In this document: piece after piece, positions 25,301 through 38,746 of the stretch
Position numbering within the stretch: position 1 is the first letter of the stretch
How the letters are laid out: every line of letters begins with the position of its first letter
NCBI GenBank assembly: GCA_963791325.1
Contig: CAWBRU010000009.1
Span: 62,001-126,000 of the forward strand
DNA length: 64,000 nt
From: JBEVJK01 sp963791325
GTDB lineage: Bacteria; Pseudomonadota; Alphaproteobacteria; Rhizobiales; Rhizobiaceae
Reading direction: 5' to 3'
The notes under the pieces: model-generated
Seen by the model: only the letters and a program-made list of their open reading frames with translations
What the model was told of the DNA's origin: nothing
Databases searched by the model: none
Program-made: the position numbers and the translations under genes

Positions 25301-28066
25301 ACCGCAGCCCTTGGCGAGCAGGCCGAGAAGGCGCTGGCCGACACCGATCAGCGGATCGCCGCGCGCGCCGAGCAGTCCGCCGAGGTCCTCGGCCGGCGCA
25401 CCGCCGACATCGCCCGCACCTTCGACCAGGCCGATGAGCGCCTGGCCGAGCGGGCGACCGAAGCGGCGGGCGCGATGATCACCCGGATGGCGGACATCAC
25501 CCGCTCGTTCGAGGAGGCCGACCGGCGGCTTTCGGCCCGGGTCTCCGAGACGACCGAGGCGATGGCCGACCATGCCGAGACCGTGGTGCGTGCCTTCGCC
25601 ACGGCCGACGAACAGCTGGCGGCGCGGGCCGAAGCTTCGGCCGAGAAGCTTTTGGCACGGGTCGGCGAGTCGGCCGGCCTGCTTGGCTCGCGCACCGAGG
25701 AGATCGCCCGCGGCATGGATGCGGCCGACCAGCGGCTGGGCGAGCGGGCGGCGGCGACGACCGCCGCGATCTCGGCCCGGGTATCCGAGGTGGCCGACGC
25801 CATCGGCGGCAAGGCCAACGACATCGTGCGGGCCTTCGACGACGTCGACGGCCGGCTGGCGGCACGCGCCGAGGAAACCAGCAAGCTGATCATGGCGCGC
25901 GCGGTGGAGGCGACCGGCCAGATCGTGGCCAAGGCGGCCGACATCGTCCGCTCTTTCGAGGATGCCGACGAGCGGCTGACGGACCGGGTGGGCGCCACCG
26001 CCGAGCAGCTCACGCAGCGGGCCGCGGAGCTCGCCCGCGCCTTCGAGGTTGCCGACCAGCAGCTGGCGGCGCGGGTGGGCGATACGGCGAGCGCGATCAC
26101 CGCGCGGGCGGCCGACATCGCCAACGTGTTCGACGAGACCGAGCAGCGCATCATCGCACGCACCCACCAGACGTCGGCTGAGCTCGACGCGCGGGCGCAG
26201 GCGATCACCCAGGCGCTCAGCACCGCCGACAGCCGCCTCTCCGGAGCGGCCGAGGCGATGGCGCAGCGGGTGCTCGGCCAGGCCGAGGCGGTGGAAGGCC
26301 GGCTATCGGCCAGCGCCGACAGCATCGGCCAGAAGCTCAACGCCCAAGTCGCCGAGAGTGAGGAACGGCTGATGGAGCGGGCCAATGTCATCGCCGAGAC
26401 GTTTGCGGCGGTCGGGCAGCATATCAGCCAGCGCACCAACGAGGCGGCGAAGGCGATCGGCGACAACACCCGCGAGCTGAGCTCGATGCTGTCCAGCCGC
26501 TCGATCGAGATCTCGAAACTGCTCGACGAGACCGCCAAGCCGCTGGTCGAGCGCTTCGCGGCGAGCGGCGGCGAGCTGCAGAAGAGCCTGGAGGACGCCA
26601 CCCAGCGGGCGACCGAGCGGTTGCGCACCGAGAATGCGGCGCTGGTCAATGCGCTCGCCAGCCGCACCGCCGAGACGTTGACGGCGGTCGAGGGCACGCG
26701 CACCAGCCTGGCCGAAAGCGTGACCGACCTGATCGACCGGTTGGCCCAGTCCAACAGCAAGCTCGGCGAGCTGATCGCCCAGGCGGGCGAGAACCTGCTC
26801 AGCGTCGACGAGCGGCTGGCCTCGACCACGCAGAGCTTCGCCGTGACCAGCGAGAAGGCGGCGCAGACTTTCGCCAGCTCGGCGCGGCTGATCGACGGCA
26901 ATGCCAGCCGGCTGACCGAGCTGTCCTCGCAGACGCTGAAGGAGATCGCCGCGATCGCCGGCCGCTTCGACGAGCACAGCAAGCTTCTATCCAGCGCCTC
27001 CGACCTGCTCGGCTCGGCACAGACCAATTTGGCCTCGACGCTCGACGACCGGCAGGTCGCGCTGGAAGAGCTGGCGGTCGGATTGGTGAAGAAGTCGGAG
27101 GACATCGAGCGGGTCATGCAGGCCTTCGAGCAGGTGATCGGGCGCGTGCTGGAGTCGGCCGAGGGTCGGGCCCAGCAGTCGACCGAACTGCTGCGCAGCG
27201 CCATCACCGAGGTCGTGGAGCAGGCCACCGAGCGGTTCAGCACGGCGACCGACGAGATGCGCAAGACCGCCGCCGGCATTCGCGGCGAGCTCGAGCAGAC
27301 CCGCGCCGAGCTCCGCAAGGGCGTGCTCGACCTGCCGGTGGAAGCCAAGGAATCGACCAGTGCGATCCGTCGCGCGGTGACCGAGCAGATCAATGCGCTG
27401 AAGGAGCTGTCGGAGATCGTCGTGCGATCGGGCCGGGCGTCGGAGCTCGGCGGCGAGCGGGCGCCGCGCCCCGTCGTCCAGCAGCCGGCGCCGGTGATGC
27501 GCACGTCCGAGCCCGGGCGGCGGCCGCCCGAGCGCCCGGTCCAGCCGGAGCCTGCCGCCCGCCCTGCCCCCGAGGCCGAGCGCAGCTCGCCGCGGATTCC
27601 GCTTGGCCGTCCCGGCGGCTGGGTCAGCGATCTTTTGTCCAACGCCTCGCGCGACGAGGTCCAGGTTGAGCCGGCCGAGCCGGCGCCGCGTCCGGCCGCC
27701 GCCCCGCAGCGCTCGGCCCTGCATGTGGTGGAATTGCTCAACTCGCTGTCGGTCGACATCGCCCGCGCGATCGACCATGAGGCCTCGATCGATCTCTGGA
27801 ACCGCTACCGGCGCGGCGAGCGGGATGTCTTCACCCGCCGGCTCTATACGCTCAAGGGCCAGCAGACTTTTGACGAGATCCGCCGCAAATACCAGTCCGA
27901 CGGCGAGTTCAAGGCCGCGGTCGACCGCTATTGCGAAGACTTCGAGAGGCTGCTCAAGGACGTCGCCCGCAACGACCGCGACAACATCATGACGCAGACC
28001 TATCTGACGTCGGACACGGGCAAGGTCTACACCATGCTGGCGCATGCCAGCGGTCGCCTGTCCTGA
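22352..28066 (+). CDS. Giant membrane-anchored coiled-coil protein, probable GPR/RgsE-type polar growth protein
   Basis: 1904 residues. Layout: a mainly polar N-terminus (1-150, with a proline/alanine-rich segment about 85-135), two membrane segments (about 157-181 and 200-224), then ~1480 residues of helical repeat. From about 590 to 950 there are ten 36-residue tandem repeats of the pattern LAEGR..L.RALE.DL.K....R..ID; from about 1020 to 1310 there are 29-residue repeats of the pattern AD.RL..R. A proline-rich linker (about 1700-1785) leads to a conserved C-terminal domain ending in LTSDTGKVYTMLAHASGRLS. Size, two membrane helices and apolipoprotein-like repeats match the Growth Pole Ring protein of Agrobacterium and RgsE of Sinorhizobium, needed for unipolar growth. 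Function is inferred from that resemblance. Confidence 0.75.
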   Translation: MARNTSITQNLDNEVAQELEKALDFDLSSAEPTGEADIAASMEDLEAQISRAADELARESRNGTPAEPKADGTGTGKSEAKPEPLPIPMPMGLRPVDDPVTEKPAPANPLAQAQPAPAPLPPAAPAPAPAAFAPANDDRQKDFRAAVGRMNRRPSTAIYWLMALLSIAWVAGGLWLAHLFYGAQFWQLRSGAELVARPSVLALAAATVLPVILFFAFAVMVRRAQEMRLAAQSMGELALRLAEPESLAQDRVMTVGQAVRREVAAMGEGIERTLARAVELETRVQTEVNELERAYAQNEMRIRTLVDGLGSERDALISHAERVRASISGAHETLRDELGSASDMIRDSILTASTKLSTTITDSGGTLIDRINESGVSIFNSIDQRLGDVSERITSSGEGFANLLDTRIASLTSNADEVTRSLSEVLDQRASSVVTLVGGVTETLNAEIDKRLTSIETTLGERGRSLIAEFQNRAEALDSGTQKLNVALEARARQINETLVERAREIATTFTAGKQDLSNMIDEGKAKIGAEMADIVMSTSTMLESRAAEFAGRLEQTRSLIGQAFDADLAKLAEARQGIDVAVDDYGERLAAGRRQAAAALEEDLQRFGEGRAEIDSAIGRHVQKMIEGRNILSRALDDDLRKVTEHRATIDAELGSQLEQLDTGRSALGRALSEDLQKLGQTRAAIDESIGSFVGKLAEGRNMLARALEADLGKIDDSRSGIDNIVAGQVAKLAEGREILSRALEADMARLGDHRAEIDKIVAAQVAKLAEDRGVLSRALEDDLNKVNDSRAAIDQIVSGQVEKLAEGRDILARALQDDLRKIDESRTAIDLAVSAQADKLADGRSLLTQALELDLEKLADVRSGIDSAIAGHVGKLSESRGVLTRALEDDLRRLSDTRADIDGAVVAHIQTLADRRSDISEALAADVERIEDAFRRQTGVIEERTGSMERALAAGIDSVRLVLERSAGGVATTLRDRVLELTAALGEQAEKALADTDQRIAARAEQSAEVLGRRTADIARTFDQADERLAERATEAAGAMITRMADITRSFEEADRRLSARVSETTEAMADHAETVVRAFATADEQLAARAEASAEKLLARVGESAGLLGSRTEEIARGMDAADQRLGERAAATTAAISARVSEVADAIGGKANDIVRAFDDVDGRLAARAEETSKLIMARAVEATGQIVAKAADIVRSFEDADERLTDRVGATAEQLTQRAAELARAFEVADQQLAARVGDTASAITARAADIANVFDETEQRIIARTHQTSAELDARAQAITQALSTADSRLSGAAEAMAQRVLGQAEAVEGRLSASADSIGQKLNAQVAESEERLMERANVIAETFAAVGQHISQRTNEAAKAIGDNTRELSSMLSSRSIEISKLLDETAKPLVERFAASGGELQKSLEDATQRATERLRTENAALVNALASRTAETLTAVEGTRTSLAESVTDLIDRLAQSNSKLGELIAQAGENLLSVDERLASTTQSFAVTSEKAAQTFASSARLIDGNASRLTELSSQTLKEIAAIAGRFDEHSKLLSSASDLLGSAQTNLASTLDDRQVALEELAVGLVKKSEDIERVMQAFEQVIGRVLESAEGRAQQSTELLRSAITEVVEQATERFSTATDEMRKTAAGIRGELEQTRAELRKGVLDLPVEAKESTSAIRRAVTEQINALKELSEIVVRSGRASELGGERAPRPVVQQPAPVMRTSEPGRRPPERPVQPEPAARPAPEAERSSPRIPLGRPGGWVSDLLSNASRDEVQVEPAEPAPRPAAAPQRSALHVVELLNSLSVDIARAIDHEASIDLWNRYRRGERDVFTRRLYTLKGQQTFDEIRRKYQSDGEFKAAVDRYCEDFERLLKDVARNDRDNIMTQTYLTSDTGKVYTMLAHASGRLS

Positions 28067-28073
28067 TCGAAGG

Positions 28074-28168
28074 GCGGATCACCGTTTCCTTGCGCCGGTG
28101 ATCCGCCTTAAGCCTTTGTTCTCCCGCAATTCCGGACGGAAACTTTCGCCGCTTTGCGGGAATTGCTC
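28074..28168 (-). repeat. Dispersed Rhizobiales intergenic repeat, copy 3 (full, inverted)
   Basis: Reverse orientation of the copy at 17845. The second module is a near-perfect hairpin, GCGGATCACCG at 28074 pairing with CGGTGATCCGC at 28096-28106. The first module holds TTCCGTCCGGAATTGCGGG on the minus strand. It begins eight bases after the giant gene ends, so it could also act in transcript termination. Confidence 0.75.
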
Positions 28169-28234
28169 ACGCCGGGCCGGCACAGCCGGTTGGGCCGCTC
28201 CGACCGAGGGTGCCGTCTCGTCTGCGGCTAGGCG

Positions 28235-29110
28235 CGTAGAGGAGAGCGTGGCCAGCGGCTGCGCTTGCCGTCGAAACCATCGGTCCGCGGTGCAAGACTA
28301 TATCGCGGCGATTAGAGGCGCGCCGCTGGGCATGGCGCAGGCTGAGCCACGCAACCCTCCCGCTAGGACAAGCCCCACTCGTGCACCTACCTGGCGGCAA
28401 TCAAAAGCGCCCCGCTGGGCATCGCGCAGGCACAGTCAGGCCACCATCGCACGCGAGCAAACACTGCCGGCGCACTGCTACGTGGTCGCAACCAGGGCGC
28501 GCCGCTGGGCATGGCGCAGGCGCAGTCATGCCACCTTCGCACGAGAGCAAGCACTGCCGGCGCACCGCTACGTGGTCGCAACCAGGGCGCGCCGCTGGGC
28601 ATGGCGCAGGCGCAGTCATGCCACCTTCGCACCAGAGCAAACAGCGCCGGCGCACTGCTACGTGGTCGCAACCAGGGGCGCACCGCTGGGCATCGCGCAG
28701 GCCCAGTTAGGTCACCTTCGGACGAGAGCAAGCACTGCCGGCGCACCGCTACGTGGTCGCAACCAGGGGCGCACCGCTGGGCATCGCGCACGCCCAGTTA
28801 GGTCACCTTCGGACGAGAGCAAGCACTGCCGGCGCACCGCTACGTGGTCGCAACCAGGGGCGCACCGCTGGGCATCGCGCACGCCCAGTTAGGTCACCTT
28901 CGCACGAGAGCAAGCACTGCCGGCGCATCGCTACGTGGCGGCAAGCAGGGGCGCGTCGCTTGAAATGGCGAAGACGCAGTCATGCAACCTTCGCCTAAGC
29001 GCAACCCCGACCGGTGCACGGCTGCATCGCGGCAATCATGGGCGACCCACTGGGCCTGGCCCGGTGCAGGCGCAATCGCAGGCGCAATCATGAAACCTTC
29101 GCGCGCGAGC
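28235..29110. repeat. Tandem array of ~90-bp units (about ten copies)
   Basis: The landmark CGCTGGGCAT recurs at 28324, 28413, 28503, 28593, 28684, 28775 and 28866, and in degenerate form at 28957 and 29049: spacings 89, 90, 90, 91, 91, 91, 91, 92. Units at 28503-28956 are nearly identical to one another; the outer units (from ~28235 and after 28957) are increasingly diverged. Each unit holds two copies of GCGCACCGCT ~30 bases apart. There are no unique spacers, so it is not CRISPR. The homogeneous centre and worn edges are typical of a minisatellite maintained by unequal exchange. Confidence 0.85.
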
Positions 29111-29336
29111 GCTTGCCGGCGACCGCAGACCAAGTAGGGCGCCGCTCAGCAAGCTTGGCCTCCTGCGAGGCCATCGCCCGCTATCCCACATCGCGCCCCG
29201 GTTCCACCGGCTCCCCGCCGGCCACCACCTCCCGATAAAATTGCAGCCCAGTCCGATCCCTGGCAAGCCCGCATCCGTCATCCGCACCTGCTCGAAGACT
29301 AGCGCGACAACCTGAGATTGTCAAGAAAAAGTTCCT

Positions 29337-29434
29337 AGAGCATAGGAGAGGCGAAAACCGGTTCTCCGTCCGAAACTGCGGAAAAACACGGATTTAGAGC
29401 GGTTCAGCGAGACGAAGAAACGCTGGTCCGCTCT
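29337..29434 (+). repeat. Dispersed Rhizobiales intergenic repeat, copy 4
   Basis: GAGCATAGGAGAGGCGAAAA, CCGGTTCTCCGTCC, GGAAAAACACGGATTTAGAGC, then the second-module hairpin GAGCGG...CCGCTC (29397-29434). Same order of parts as the copies at 17845 and 28074. Confidence 0.7.
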
Positions 29435-29533
29435 ACGATGAGCGTGGCGCGAGCCAAGCCGTGCCGGCCCGGTCGGCGCGGCCGGTCGGACTCCCCACTC
29501 GGCGATGCGCCGGGAAGGCGGTCCCGGGACGTG

Positions 29534-29580
29534 GCAACGGACTTCCGTCCGGAATTGGTGAAAAAAAACGAATAGAGCAT
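29534..29580 (+). repeat. Dispersed Rhizobiales intergenic repeat, copy 5 (partial)
   Basis: Only the core is kept: CTTCCGTCCGGAATTGGTG, then AAAAAAAACGAATAGAGCAT. The left arm and second hairpin are missing. Confidence 0.55.
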
Positions 29581-29611
29581 AGATTGCGAAAGGCGATTGT
29601 CCGACCGATAT

Positions 29612-29960
29612 CAGCGCAGGCGAGCGCGCCGCAGCTTGGTCAATCATCAACGGCACCCAAGGGCGCATCGCTGGGCCTGCCCCAGGTGACAGTCGGTCGG
29701 TTCGAAGCGCCTTTCCGGCGACCGACGCCGTTGGTCTTCGCCTTTCCGGCAACACCATGCGTCGCCCGCGGGCGGGCAGGCATCCAGCGCAGGCGAGCGT
29801 GCCGCAGCTTGGTCAATCATCAACGGCACCCAAGGGCGCATCGCTGGGCCTGCCCCAGGTGACAGTCGGTCGGTTCGAAGCGCCTTTCCGGCGACCGACG
29901 CCGTTGGTCTTCGCCTTTCCGGCAACACCATGCGTCGCCCGCGGGCGGGCAGGCATCCAG
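29612..29960. repeat. 173-bp direct duplication
   Basis: 29612-29784 and 29785-29960 are near-identical consecutive copies (offset exactly 173 bases; one visible difference, CGAGCGCGCC against CGAGCGTGCC). They share landmarks CAGCTTGGTCAATCATCAAC, GTGACAGTCGGTCGG and GGCATCCAG. A segment CGCATCGCTGGGCCTGCCCC resembles the CGCTGGGCATCGCGC landmark of the 90-bp array, so both may descend from one ancestral unit. 173 is not a multiple of three, and no gene crosses it. Confidence 0.9.
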
Positions 29961-30057
29961 CCGGCCAGGGCCTCGGCAACTCGCCCCCGGCGGCGCTCTC
30001 GGCGTGCCTCGCCTCTCTCGGTGGCCAGGACCGGCGCTGCCGCCGGCCGCGCAGCGT

Positions 30058-32877
<2,820 letters not shown>

Positions 32878-32912
32878 ATCGGTTCACGGACAGCCGTTGG
32901 AATCAGCTTCCT

Positions 32913-32940
32913 TATATAGGAAAGATCGCGCGATAGCCAA
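32913..32940 (-). promoter_or_regulatory. Sigma-70-type promoter of gyrA
   Basis: Minus strand: TTGGCT (32940-32935), a 16-base spacer, TATATA (32918-32913). It lies 36 bases before the TTG start, between gyrA and ssb. Confidence 0.45.
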
Positions 32941-33035
32941 CCGGACCGGCCGCTTCCCGCGTCAATATCGTCCAAGCGATTCAATGATTTAGACCGACCG
33001 TCGCCGGACGCGACGGTCGGGTCGGGCAGAGGCCC

Positions 33036-33539
33036 TCAGAACGGAATTTCGTCGTCGAGCTCGCGCGAGCCGCGGGCCCCACCGCCGCCGCTCCCGCCGC
33101 GATTGCCGGAATAGGCCTCCGTCGGGCTTGTCTGGCCGAAATCGGAGCCGCGGCCAGCGCCGGAATAGCCGCCTTCCCCGCCCTGCCCGCGCGCGTCGAG
33201 CATCTGCAGCTCGCCACGGAATTTCTGCAGCACGACCTCGGTGGTGTAGCGGTCCTGACCGGATTGATCCTGCCATTTGCGGGTCTGCAGCTGGCCTTCG
33301 ATATAGACCTTCATTCCCTTCTTCAGATATTGCTCCGCGACCTTCGCCAGATTGTCGTTGAAGATCACGACGTTATGCCATTCGGTCTTTTCTTTGCGGT
33401 CGCCCGAATTCTTGTCGCGCCAGCTCTCCGAGGTGGCGATGCGCAGATTGACGACCGGATCACCGGAGTTCAGCCGGCGGATCTCCGGATCGGCGCCGAG
33501 ATTGCCGACCAAAATCACCTTGTTCACACTGCCCGCCAT
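33036..33539 (-). CDS. ssb: Single-stranded DNA-binding protein
   Basis: 167 residues: an OB fold (NKVILVGNLGADPEIRRL, then WRDKNSGDRKEKTEWHNVV, EQYLKKGMKVYIEGQLQTRK), a glycine-rich disordered linker (about 115-155), and the conserved acidic tip DDEIPF that recruits repair and replication proteins. ATG 33539 follows GTGGAG. A LexA-type box upstream places it in the SOS regulon. Confidence 0.96.
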   Translation of the reverse strand: MAGSVNKVILVGNLGADPEIRRLNSGDPVVNLRIATSESWRDKNSGDRKEKTEWHNVVIFNDNLAKVAEQYLKKGMKVYIEGQLQTRKWQDQSGQDRYTTEVVLQKFRGELQMLDARGQGGEGGYSGAGRGSDFGQTSPTEAYSGNRGGSGGGGARGSRELDDEIPF

Positions 33540-33650
33540 GTCGCCGTCTCCACGCCTGTCCGAACCCGAGCCGTTCTCGCCTCTCACGCTACACTAGCTG
33601 ATCGCGAGCGCCGTGCCGCCGCCGGGCCGGCCTCTGTCCACAGCTCATTT

Positions 33651-33665
33651 GTTCCGTCTTTGTTC
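33651..33665 (-). promoter_or_regulatory. SOS (LexA) box upstream of ssb
   Basis: GTTC-CGTCTTT-GTTC, exactly the alphaproteobacterial LexA site GTTC-N7-GTTC. It lies 112 bases before the ssb ATG. The spacing matches the box before uvrA, on the other side of marC. Confidence 0.8.
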
Positions 33666-33730
33666 TAGCAGAAATCCGCCGGACTAGCAAGCGTCCCTGA
33701 ACCGGCGGTCGGCCACAATTGCCCCGCGCC

Positions 33731-34399
33731 TCAGCGGTCGGGCGCCGCCGCGCTGCTGCCGGGCGGCGCGGCCATCGCCAGTGCGTGCACGCCGTCGGCC
33801 ACGAACTGCACCGCCAGCGCGGCCAGGATGACGCCCAAGAGCCGCGTCAGGATCGATCGGCCGGTCTGGCCGAGAACGATGTCGATGCGTTCGGCGAGCA
33901 CGAACACCAGATAGGTGAGCGCCAGGCCGGCGAAGATGATGGCGACCAGCACCGCCTGGCCGGTCACCCCGGGAAACGAGGCCGACAGGAGCACGGTGGC
34001 GGAGATCGCGCCGGGTCCGGCGATCAGCGGGATGGCGAGCGGAAACGCGGCGATGTCGCGGATCATGTCCTTGGTCACGGCGACGTCGGAGATCTTCTCC
34101 TTGCGGTCGTTGCGGCGCTCGAACACCATCTCGAAGGCGATCCAGAACAGCAGGAACCCGCCGGCCACGCGGAAGGCCGGCAAGGTGATGCCGAACACCG
34201 CCAAGATCTTCGCCCCGCCGAGCGCGAACAGCGCCAGCACGGCAAACCCGATCAGCGAGGCGCGGATCGACACCTGCCGCCGCTCGTCGCGGTTCATGCC
34301 GCGCGTGACGGCGAGGAAAAGCGGTGCCAGCCCGGGCGGATCGATCGTCACCAGAACGGTCACGAACGCGCTCAACACGGTGTCGCTGCTCGGCATCAT
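33731..34399 (-). CDS. MarC family inner membrane protein
   Basis: 222 residues, six predicted membrane helices (about 5-25, 45-66, 70-90, 110-135, 140-165, 185-205). Matches the MarC/UPF0056 family: the N-terminus FVTVLVTIDPPGLAPLFLAV and loop PLAIPLIAGPGAISA are its signatures. The role of MarC is not established, and the antibiotic-resistance origin of the name is not supported. ATG 34399 (or 34396) follows GGGGGACC; the frame upstream is unlike the family. Confidence 0.85.
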   Translation of the reverse strand: MMPSSDTVLSAFVTVLVTIDPPGLAPLFLAVTRGMNRDERRQVSIRASLIGFAVLALFALGGAKILAVFGITLPAFRVAGGFLLFWIAFEMVFERRNDRKEKISDVAVTKDMIRDIAAFPLAIPLIAGPGAISATVLLSASFPGVTGQAVLVAIIFAGLALTYLVFVLAERIDIVLGQTGRSILTRLLGVILAALAVQFVADGVHALAMAAPPGSSAAAPDR

Positions 34400-34650
34400 T
34401 GCTTTGGTCCCCCGGAAGCCCAAGGCTATAGGATCGGCCGCGTGCTGGGAAAGCCCGGCCCCGCCGGCGGCGGAGGCGCGCCGGTTTCGGGCGGTGCGGG
34501 GCTTGAGCGCGGACGTCCTGCCGGCACGCAGCGACTGCGCCGTTTCGCGCACGCCGCGTCGGGCAGGGCGGCCGCCGGTCCACGCGGCCACTCGGCCTGA
34601 GAAGTGATGTCGCAAGGTCGCGGGAGACGGCCGGCCGAGAGAGCCATTTC

Positions 34651-34695
34651 GAGAGAGGCGGAAACCGGTTCTCCATCAGGAATTGCGGAAGGGCC
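34651..34695 (+). repeat. Dispersed Rhizobiales intergenic repeat, copy 6 (partial)
   Basis: GAGAGAGGCGGAAACCGGTTCTCCATCAGG split by one break, then AATTGCGGAAGGG. It keeps the hairpin core of the copy at 29337 but lacks the second module. Confidence 0.6.
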
Positions 34696-34972
34696 AAACG
34701 CCCAACGGGGTCCGCGCTGCCCCGGCAGGCCCGCGGCGGCGGAGAGCCGGCCGGCTAGGGCCCCGGCATGCCTCCAGGCAGCAAAAAGGCCCCGCCGCTG
34801 ATTTACAGATCGGCTGGGGCCGGGTTGGGGCTTTGCCCACGCTGGCCGGGAGTGATTTACCGGCTGCAATGTTCGGACGCGAAGCGGCTCGGCCGCGAGA
34901 TCCGACTATGGTCTCTGATTGTCAGCTGATCGGCAACGCCAAGGCGGTCCCGACGGACGTCAGCGATGCCGT

Positions 34973-34997
34973 GGCCCCGCCGCGATGCGGGGCCTTT
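34973..34997 (+). terminator. Terminator-like hairpin in the marC-uvrA gap
   Basis: Perfect 8-bp stem GGCCCCGC / GCGGGGCC with a 6-base loop, followed by only TTT. No coding gene precedes it on this strand, so it could end an untranslated transcript or be incidental. Confidence 0.35.
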
Positions 34998-35233
34998 GCG
35001 AACAGTCCGGTGGAGTCATCGCCTCGCTCCTGAGCTGTTGCGTCCTCTGTCGGTAGCGGCTCTTGCGCATGTCCGCGGCGTCTCGCGGAGCCCGGCCCAT
35101 GCCGTCCGCGGAGCCGGTCCGACAACCCGATAAGTCTGCGTCCGCCCCGCCGGGCAGTCAACCGTTTTGCCGGCTTTCCCGTAAAAAGTGATCACACCCG
35201 ACCGTATTTTTCCACAGCGAGTGTCAGGAGCCT

Positions 35234-35248
35234 GTTCGACCTTTGTTC
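35234..35248 (+). promoter_or_regulatory. SOS (LexA) box upstream of uvrA
   Basis: GTTC-GACCTTT-GTTC, an exact GTTC-N7-GTTC site, 183 bases before the uvrA ATG. uvrA is a standard member of the alphaproteobacterial SOS regulon. The distance implies a leader of more than 100 bases. Confidence 0.8.
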
Positions 35249-35431
35249 TTTGGTCTTGCCCCGCCCGGAGAAAGGCGGTTAAACCCTGGCATCGGCAGGC
35301 TGCGGGATGGCTTGCCCGAAGGCTTCGGCACAACTACCTAGAGGGGTGACTTGACCCCTGGAGCGAGACGGGGCCAGACGTGACGTCTGCGCCGGCCGAA
35401 TGAGCAGCATAGATCGAGACGGCGGACCGGC

Positions 35432-38353
<2,922 letters not shown>

Positions 38354-38356
38354 GGG

Positions 38357-38746
38357 TCAGTCCCACGCCACGGTGACGCCGAACAGCTTGAATGCTGGAT
38401 CGTTGGTTACCAAGGCGAAGCCTTCGTGCAGAGACTGTGCGGCGATCAGCCGGTCGAACGGATCTCGATGAGGTCCGGCGAGCGAACCGGCCGCGCTCGA
38501 ATGCGCCAAGCTGACCCTGAGCTCATAGAAGTCGAAGTCGCTGCAGATCGTGCTGAGATCCGCCGCAATATGCCTGGCGTGTGGAAGCTTTCCGATCCGT
38601 ACTTTCGTGGCGATCTCGATTCCCGACACGGCGCTTACAAAGATCCTGTTGGCCGGACTGACCAGCCAGCCCGCCGCCTTGCGGGTCAACCTCCCGTCGT
38701 CGAGCAGCAGCCAAGGGAGGACATGGGTGTCAATCAGAAGCTCCAT
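38357..38746 (-). CDS. PIN-domain ribonuclease toxin, VapC type
   Basis: 129 residues. Acidic active-site residues in LLIDTHVLPW (Asp6), AVSGIEIATK (Glu), DPFDRLIAAQS (Asp) and VTNDPAF (Asp), the standard PIN set. VapC toxins cleave tRNA or rRNA; the target here is unknown. ATG 38746 starts inside the end of the antitoxin frame (17-base overlap), the usual coupling. Convergent with uvrA, three bases away. Confidence 0.85.
   Translation of the reverse strand: MELLIDTHVLPWLLLDDGRLTRKAAGWLVSPANRIFVSAVSGIEIATKVRIGKLPHARHIAADLSTICSDFDFYELRVSLAHSSAAGSLAGPHRDPFDRLIAAQSLHEGFALVTNDPAFKLFGVTVAWD

Larger units (their letters stand above)
28067..30057. other. Gene-free, repeat-rich 2-kb region between the giant coiled-coil gene and gyrA
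   Basis: Holds, in order: a dispersed repeat (28074), a tandem array of ~90-base units (about 28235-29110), unremarkable sequence (29111-29336), another dispersed repeat (29337), a partial one (29534), and a 173-base direct duplication (29612-29960). Many open frames exist on both strands, but they come from the repeats: unit lengths of 89, 90, 91 and 92 change frame from unit to unit, which argues against coding. I see no conserved protein. Confidence 0.7.
34400..35431. other. Gene-free 1-kb region between marC and uvrA, with hairpins
   Basis: No convincing gene. Contains a partial dispersed repeat (34651-34695), a pairing AAAGGCCCC (about 34794) with GGGGCTTT (about 34827), and a tight hairpin GGCCCCGC/GCGGGGCC followed by TTT at 34973-34997, which looks like a weak terminator. 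The hairpins follow stretches that could be untranslated RNA. The uvrA SOS box is at 35234. Weak open frames on both strands lack ribosome sites and conserved sequence. Confidence 0.5.

Noticed and set aside
28387..28791. Repetitive protein of ~30-residue units on either strand of the 90-bp array
   Set aside because: Unit lengths of 89-92 bases change frame between units, no ribosome site fits, and no conserved protein is recognisable.
28235..29110. CRISPR array suggested by regular repeats
   Set aside because: Whole ~90-base units are conserved, with no unique spacers, no short palindromic repeat and no cas genes in the window.
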